Source of the DNA: Algoriphagus formosus
Lineage (GTDB): Bacteria; Bacteroidota; Bacteroidia; Cytophagales; Cyclobacteriaceae
Reading direction: 5' to 3'
Length of the DNA stretch: 64,000 nucleotides
Assembly (NCBI RefSeq): GCF_002807035.1
Contig: NZ_NIUC01000002.1
Location: 1,827,267-1,891,266, forward strand
The notes beneath the pieces were generated by a model. The model ran no database searches. It saw only the letters and a program-made list of their open reading frames with translations, and was not told the origin of the DNA. Shown here one piece after another: positions 61,987 through 64,000 of this stretch. A program made the translations under genes and the position numbers. Every line of letters begins with the position of its first letter. The stretch's first letter is position 1.

Positions 61987-62484
61987 TTAGGATTTAAATT
62001 TTCGTGATTTCAACCAATCAGGAATAAGGAATATTGCGGGGATTCCCAAAAGCAAAAATAAAGTGATTGACTTGAAGCCTGCAGGGATTTTAGTTTGATT
62101 TCCCAAACCGATTTCAATTGTATTGAAGGTTAAAAAAAGGAAGGTGAAAATGACAGCTACATTCAGTATACGAATCATTCTTCCATATTTCTTTTTCTGA
62201 GATTCGCTTTCACTTGGATTAACTTTGAATGGCAGATTGATTAATTCGGGAAGAGTACTGATAAATCTCATAATTAAGTAGAAAAAGAAGCCGAAGACTG
62301 GAAAAACCCAAATCACAGCCTTTCCTGAATAGGCATCAGGGAGACCATCCGATCCAAAATGTCTTGGTAGACTGTCTGGAAGCCTTTCATAAAAAATAGC
62401 AGGAATAGCAAAGAGGGCTAGGATTGCAAATATACCTAGAATATCAAGTGTCAGATCAAAAGGATGAAACCTGCTTTTTTTCAT
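61987..62484 (-). CDS. DUF1648 domain-containing membrane protein
   Basis: 165 residues with four hydrophobic segments. The pattern LPDSLPRHFGSDGLPDAYSGKAVIWVFPV near residues 34-62 is the DUF1648 signature, a region shared with SdpI-like immunity proteins. Function unproven. Lies upstream of the M20 gene on the same strand, 4 bp apart. Confidence 0.85.
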   Translation of the reverse strand: MKKSRFHPFDLTLDILGIFAILALFAIPAIFYERLPDSLPRHFGSDGLPDAYSGKAVIWVFPVFGFFFYLIMRFISTLPELINLPFKVNPSESESQKKKYGRMIRILNVAVIFTFLFLTFNTIEIGLGNQTKIPAGFKSITLFLLLGIPAIFLIPDWLKSRKFKS

Positions 62485-62558
62485 AGGCGAAAAATAGGCG
62501 AAAATTTGGGTGGTGGCAAGGGGGATTTATAAACAGGGCAGTTGAAGTGAAGTTAAAT

Positions 62559-62719
62559 ACAGGGCGTGCCTGCCTGACCATCGGACAGGCTGTCGGCACT
62601 TTTCTGTAATCCGGTTGAATTACCAATAGCACCAAAGGTGCGTTCCGTAATAGCCCCAAATTCAATTTGGGGTATCAAATTGAGAGTTTATTCCCTAGAG
62701 CCCTGAAGGGGCGATCTGT
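62559..62719. repeat. REP-like module, copy 0 (next to the transposase gene)
   Basis: Starts ACAGGGCGTGCC, then GCACC-AAA-GGTGC hairpin (62629-62641), the 19-nt palindrome CCCCAAATTCAATTTGGGG (62654-62672) and GCCCTGAAGGGGC (62700-62712). It immediately precedes the 3' end of the transposase gene. The first hairpin differs in sequence from the other copies (GCGC-TGAAG-GCGC) but keeps its pairing. Confidence 0.8.
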
Positions 62720-62725
62720 ATTGAT

Positions 62726-63172
62726 TTAATCCCAAACATACCTCTCATCATATTCAATCTGATATTCATCTAGAAACCTTCGATACTCTGTTTGGAAATC
62801 AATATTTCGATGATGATCCTTCTGATTTTGGATATAATTTTTGACGGTTTCCAGTTTGGATTGAGAAACCGAAAACACTCCATACCCCTTTTGCCATTCG
62901 AAATCTCGACGGATTAATTCCTTGAATTTGATCGAGCTGGAGATTTTTACATTTTTCACTAAATCTGCTATTGTGATTGTCCTGGGTAGGGTGCAAAGCC
63001 AGTGAATGTGATCCGGCATTATAAAAATCTCTTCTGTGTAGCTTCCGAGATTAGATCCAAGCTTAACAAAATAGGCTTGGGCGTTGGGCCGGATTTCTTC
63101 TGTGATCATCGGGATTCGATTTTTGGTGGAAAAAATAATGTGGAGGTAAATTTTGGCTAAGGACTGTGGCAT
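62726..63172 (-). CDS. REP-associated tyrosine transposase (RAYT), IS200-like Y1
   Basis: 148 residues from the ATG at 63172 (MPQSLAKIYLHIIFSTKNR); an in-frame longer start at 63241 does not match the family. The HUH motif is His55 and His57 in MPDHIHWL, and the catalytic Tyr is Tyr113 in NYIQNQ. The enzyme would cut and join single-stranded DNA at palindromic REP ends. It is intact in sequence. REP-like modules lie on both sides, and tandem copies of its 3' tail follow to the right. Confidence 0.93.
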   Translation of the reverse strand: MPQSLAKIYLHIIFSTKNRIPMITEEIRPNAQAYFVKLGSNLGSYTEEIFIMPDHIHWLCTLPRTITIADLVKNVKISSSIKFKELIRRDFEWQKGYGVFSVSQSKLETVKNYIQNQKDHHRNIDFQTEYRRFLDEYQIEYDERYVWD

Positions 63173-63277
63173 GGTATCAAAAATATTATGTTGGGAAAAA
63201 TGGGTTACAGATCGTGCCTTTGGCACTCTTAAAATAAACAATTAACCCTAATACCCAGAATTGAATTCTGGGCTTTT
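63173..63277. repeat. Small hairpins upstream of the transposase gene
   Basis: GTGCCTTTGGCAC (63214-63226) and the palindrome CCCAGAATTGAATTCTGGG (63254-63272). The latter has the same 9-1-9 shape as the CCCCAAATT palindromes and is a diverged relative. Confidence 0.65.
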
Positions 63278-63877
63278 ACAGGGCGTGCGTATGGCACTTT
63301 TCCTATATTCCGGTTTAAACACCAATAGCGCTGAAGGCGCATTTTGTGTAAGCCCCAAATTCAATTTGGGGTAACAATAGGAATTCTAGGGATTGGAGCC
63401 CTGAAGGGCCGACCTGTAATAAATCAATCCCAGCCATACCTCTCATTTTATTCAATCTGGAATATCTCTAAAAGACCTCCTGTATTCGGTTTGAAAGAAC
63501 TAAAACAGGGCGTGCGTATGGCACTTTTCCTATATTCCGGTTTAAACACCAATAGCGCTGAAGGCGCATTTTGTGTAAGCCCCAAATTCAATTTGGGGTA
63601 TCAATAGGAATTTTAGGGATTGGAGCCCTGAAGGGGCAACCTGTAATAAATCAATCCCAGACATACTTCTCATTTTATTCAATCTGGAATATCTCTAAAA
63701 AAACCTCCTGTATTCGGTTTGAAAGAACTAAAACAGGGCGTGCGTATGGCACTTTTCTTTTCCTATATTCCGGTTTAAACACCAATAGCGCTGAAGGCGC
63801 ATTTTGTGTAAGCCCCAAATTCAATTTGGGGTAACAATAGGAATTCTAGGGATTGGAGCCCTGAAGGGGCGACCTGT
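63278..63877. repeat. Tandem array of three ~227-bp REP/transposase-tail units
   Basis: Units begin ACAGGGCGTGCG at 63278, 63505 and 63733 (periods 227 and 228); the third ends at 63877. Each carries GCGC-TGAAG-GCGC, the 19-nt palindrome CCCCAAATTCAATTTGGGG (63353, 63580, 63813) and GCCC-TGAAG-GGGC. Units 1 and 2 also carry, on the minus strand, a copy of the last ~23 codons of the transposase gene, with a stop in place of Tyr141 in unit 1 (FQIE*NERYGWD) and a one-base insertion in unit 2. Confidence 0.92.
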
Positions 63878-64000
63878 CTTGCCTTAGGCCTATTCAGCAG
63901 ACCTCATCAAGATTTGACATGAATCAAAAGTCAATTCCTTTCTAATTTCAAATTTAAATTTTAGCTATTTTCGACGCAAACCAAGTTAATAGGACTTCGT
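63878..64000. other. Right-edge sequence without recognised feature
   Basis: AT-rich sequence after the array diverges from the repeat. No gene or motif was identified; a gene starting beyond the edge is possible. Confidence 0.5.

Noticed and set aside
47939..62484. Classical polysaccharide utilisation locus
   Set aside because: No SusC/SusD pair is present. The hydrolases face both strands and the TonB receptor at 24.5 kb is paired with DUF4249, not SusD.
63278..63877. CRISPR array
   Set aside because: Units are about 227 bp with no short regular direct repeat plus unique spacer, and they contain a decayed coding tail.
1..64000. tRNA or rRNA genes
   Set aside because: The intergenic regions were scanned by eye for cloverleaf and rRNA signatures; none was recognised. 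A tRNA scan would be decisive.

Overview
The window reads as a chromosomal segment of a member of the Bacteroidota, most likely Cytophagales (Cyclobacteriaceae or Algoriphagus-like). This is inferred from gene content, not from a database search. The evidence is: gldA-gldF-gldG together, a TonB receptor paired with a DUF4249 lipoprotein, DUF3810, promoters of the TTG-N19-21-TAnnTTTG type, an FtsL-like protein and an FtsI with a terminal PASTA domain, and few Shine-Dalgarno sequences.

Layout. 0-6.8 kb holds the start of an NRDE-family gene cut by the left edge, an old-yellow-enzyme reductase, a subtilisin-like lipoprotein protease, a short-chain dehydrogenase, and a BlaI/BlaR1-type repressor and sensor-protease pair with three near-identical dyad operators around its promoter. 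7.0-22.5 kb is a complete dcw (division and cell wall) cluster, mraZ-rsmH-ftsL-ftsI-murE-mraY-murD-ftsW-murG-murC-ftsQ-ftsA-ftsZ. It is tightly packed with overlapping starts and is preceded by MraZ-box repeats. 22.5-36.8 kb is housekeeping: FMN reductase, purine nucleoside phosphorylase, TonB receptor plus DUF4249, ThuA, NifU-like scaffold, DUF3810, a degenerate M23 protein, an EamA transporter, DusB, a CPBP protease, DUF2007, CdsA and glutamate dehydrogenase. 37.0-41.7 kb carries gldAFG (gliding motility and associated secretion) and dnaN.

41.7-47.9 kb is more accessory. It has an AAA ATPase with a 15-bp inverted repeat upstream, a VF530 protein, a trypsin-like protease without a signal peptide, a VOC protein, a lipoprotein gene broken by one in-frame amber codon, and a beta-barrel protein. 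A palindromic repeat family is scattered through this segment, and one intergenic region holds a perfect 26-bp hairpin. 47.9-62.5 kb is a catabolic and exported-hydrolase region: serine hydrolase, sugar isomerase/epimerase-like protein, Gfo/Idh/MocA oxidoreductase, nucleoside hydrolase, two sulfatases, outer-membrane proteins, GH25, GH13 and an M20 peptidase. Most are on the minus strand with signal peptides or lipoboxes.

62.5-64.0 kb holds a REP-associated tyrosine transposase (RAYT, IS200-like) and a tandem array of about 227-bp units. Each unit joins three hairpins to a decayed copy of the last ~23 codons of the transposase gene.

The most interesting signals are the RAYT-scar tandem array, the triple TACGA-N6-TCGTA operator of the BlaI/BlaR1-like operon (with an 18-residue repeat tail in the sensor), the ATPase with its flanking inverted repeat, and the amber-interrupted lipoprotein gene. 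No tRNA, rRNA or CRISPR array was recognised.
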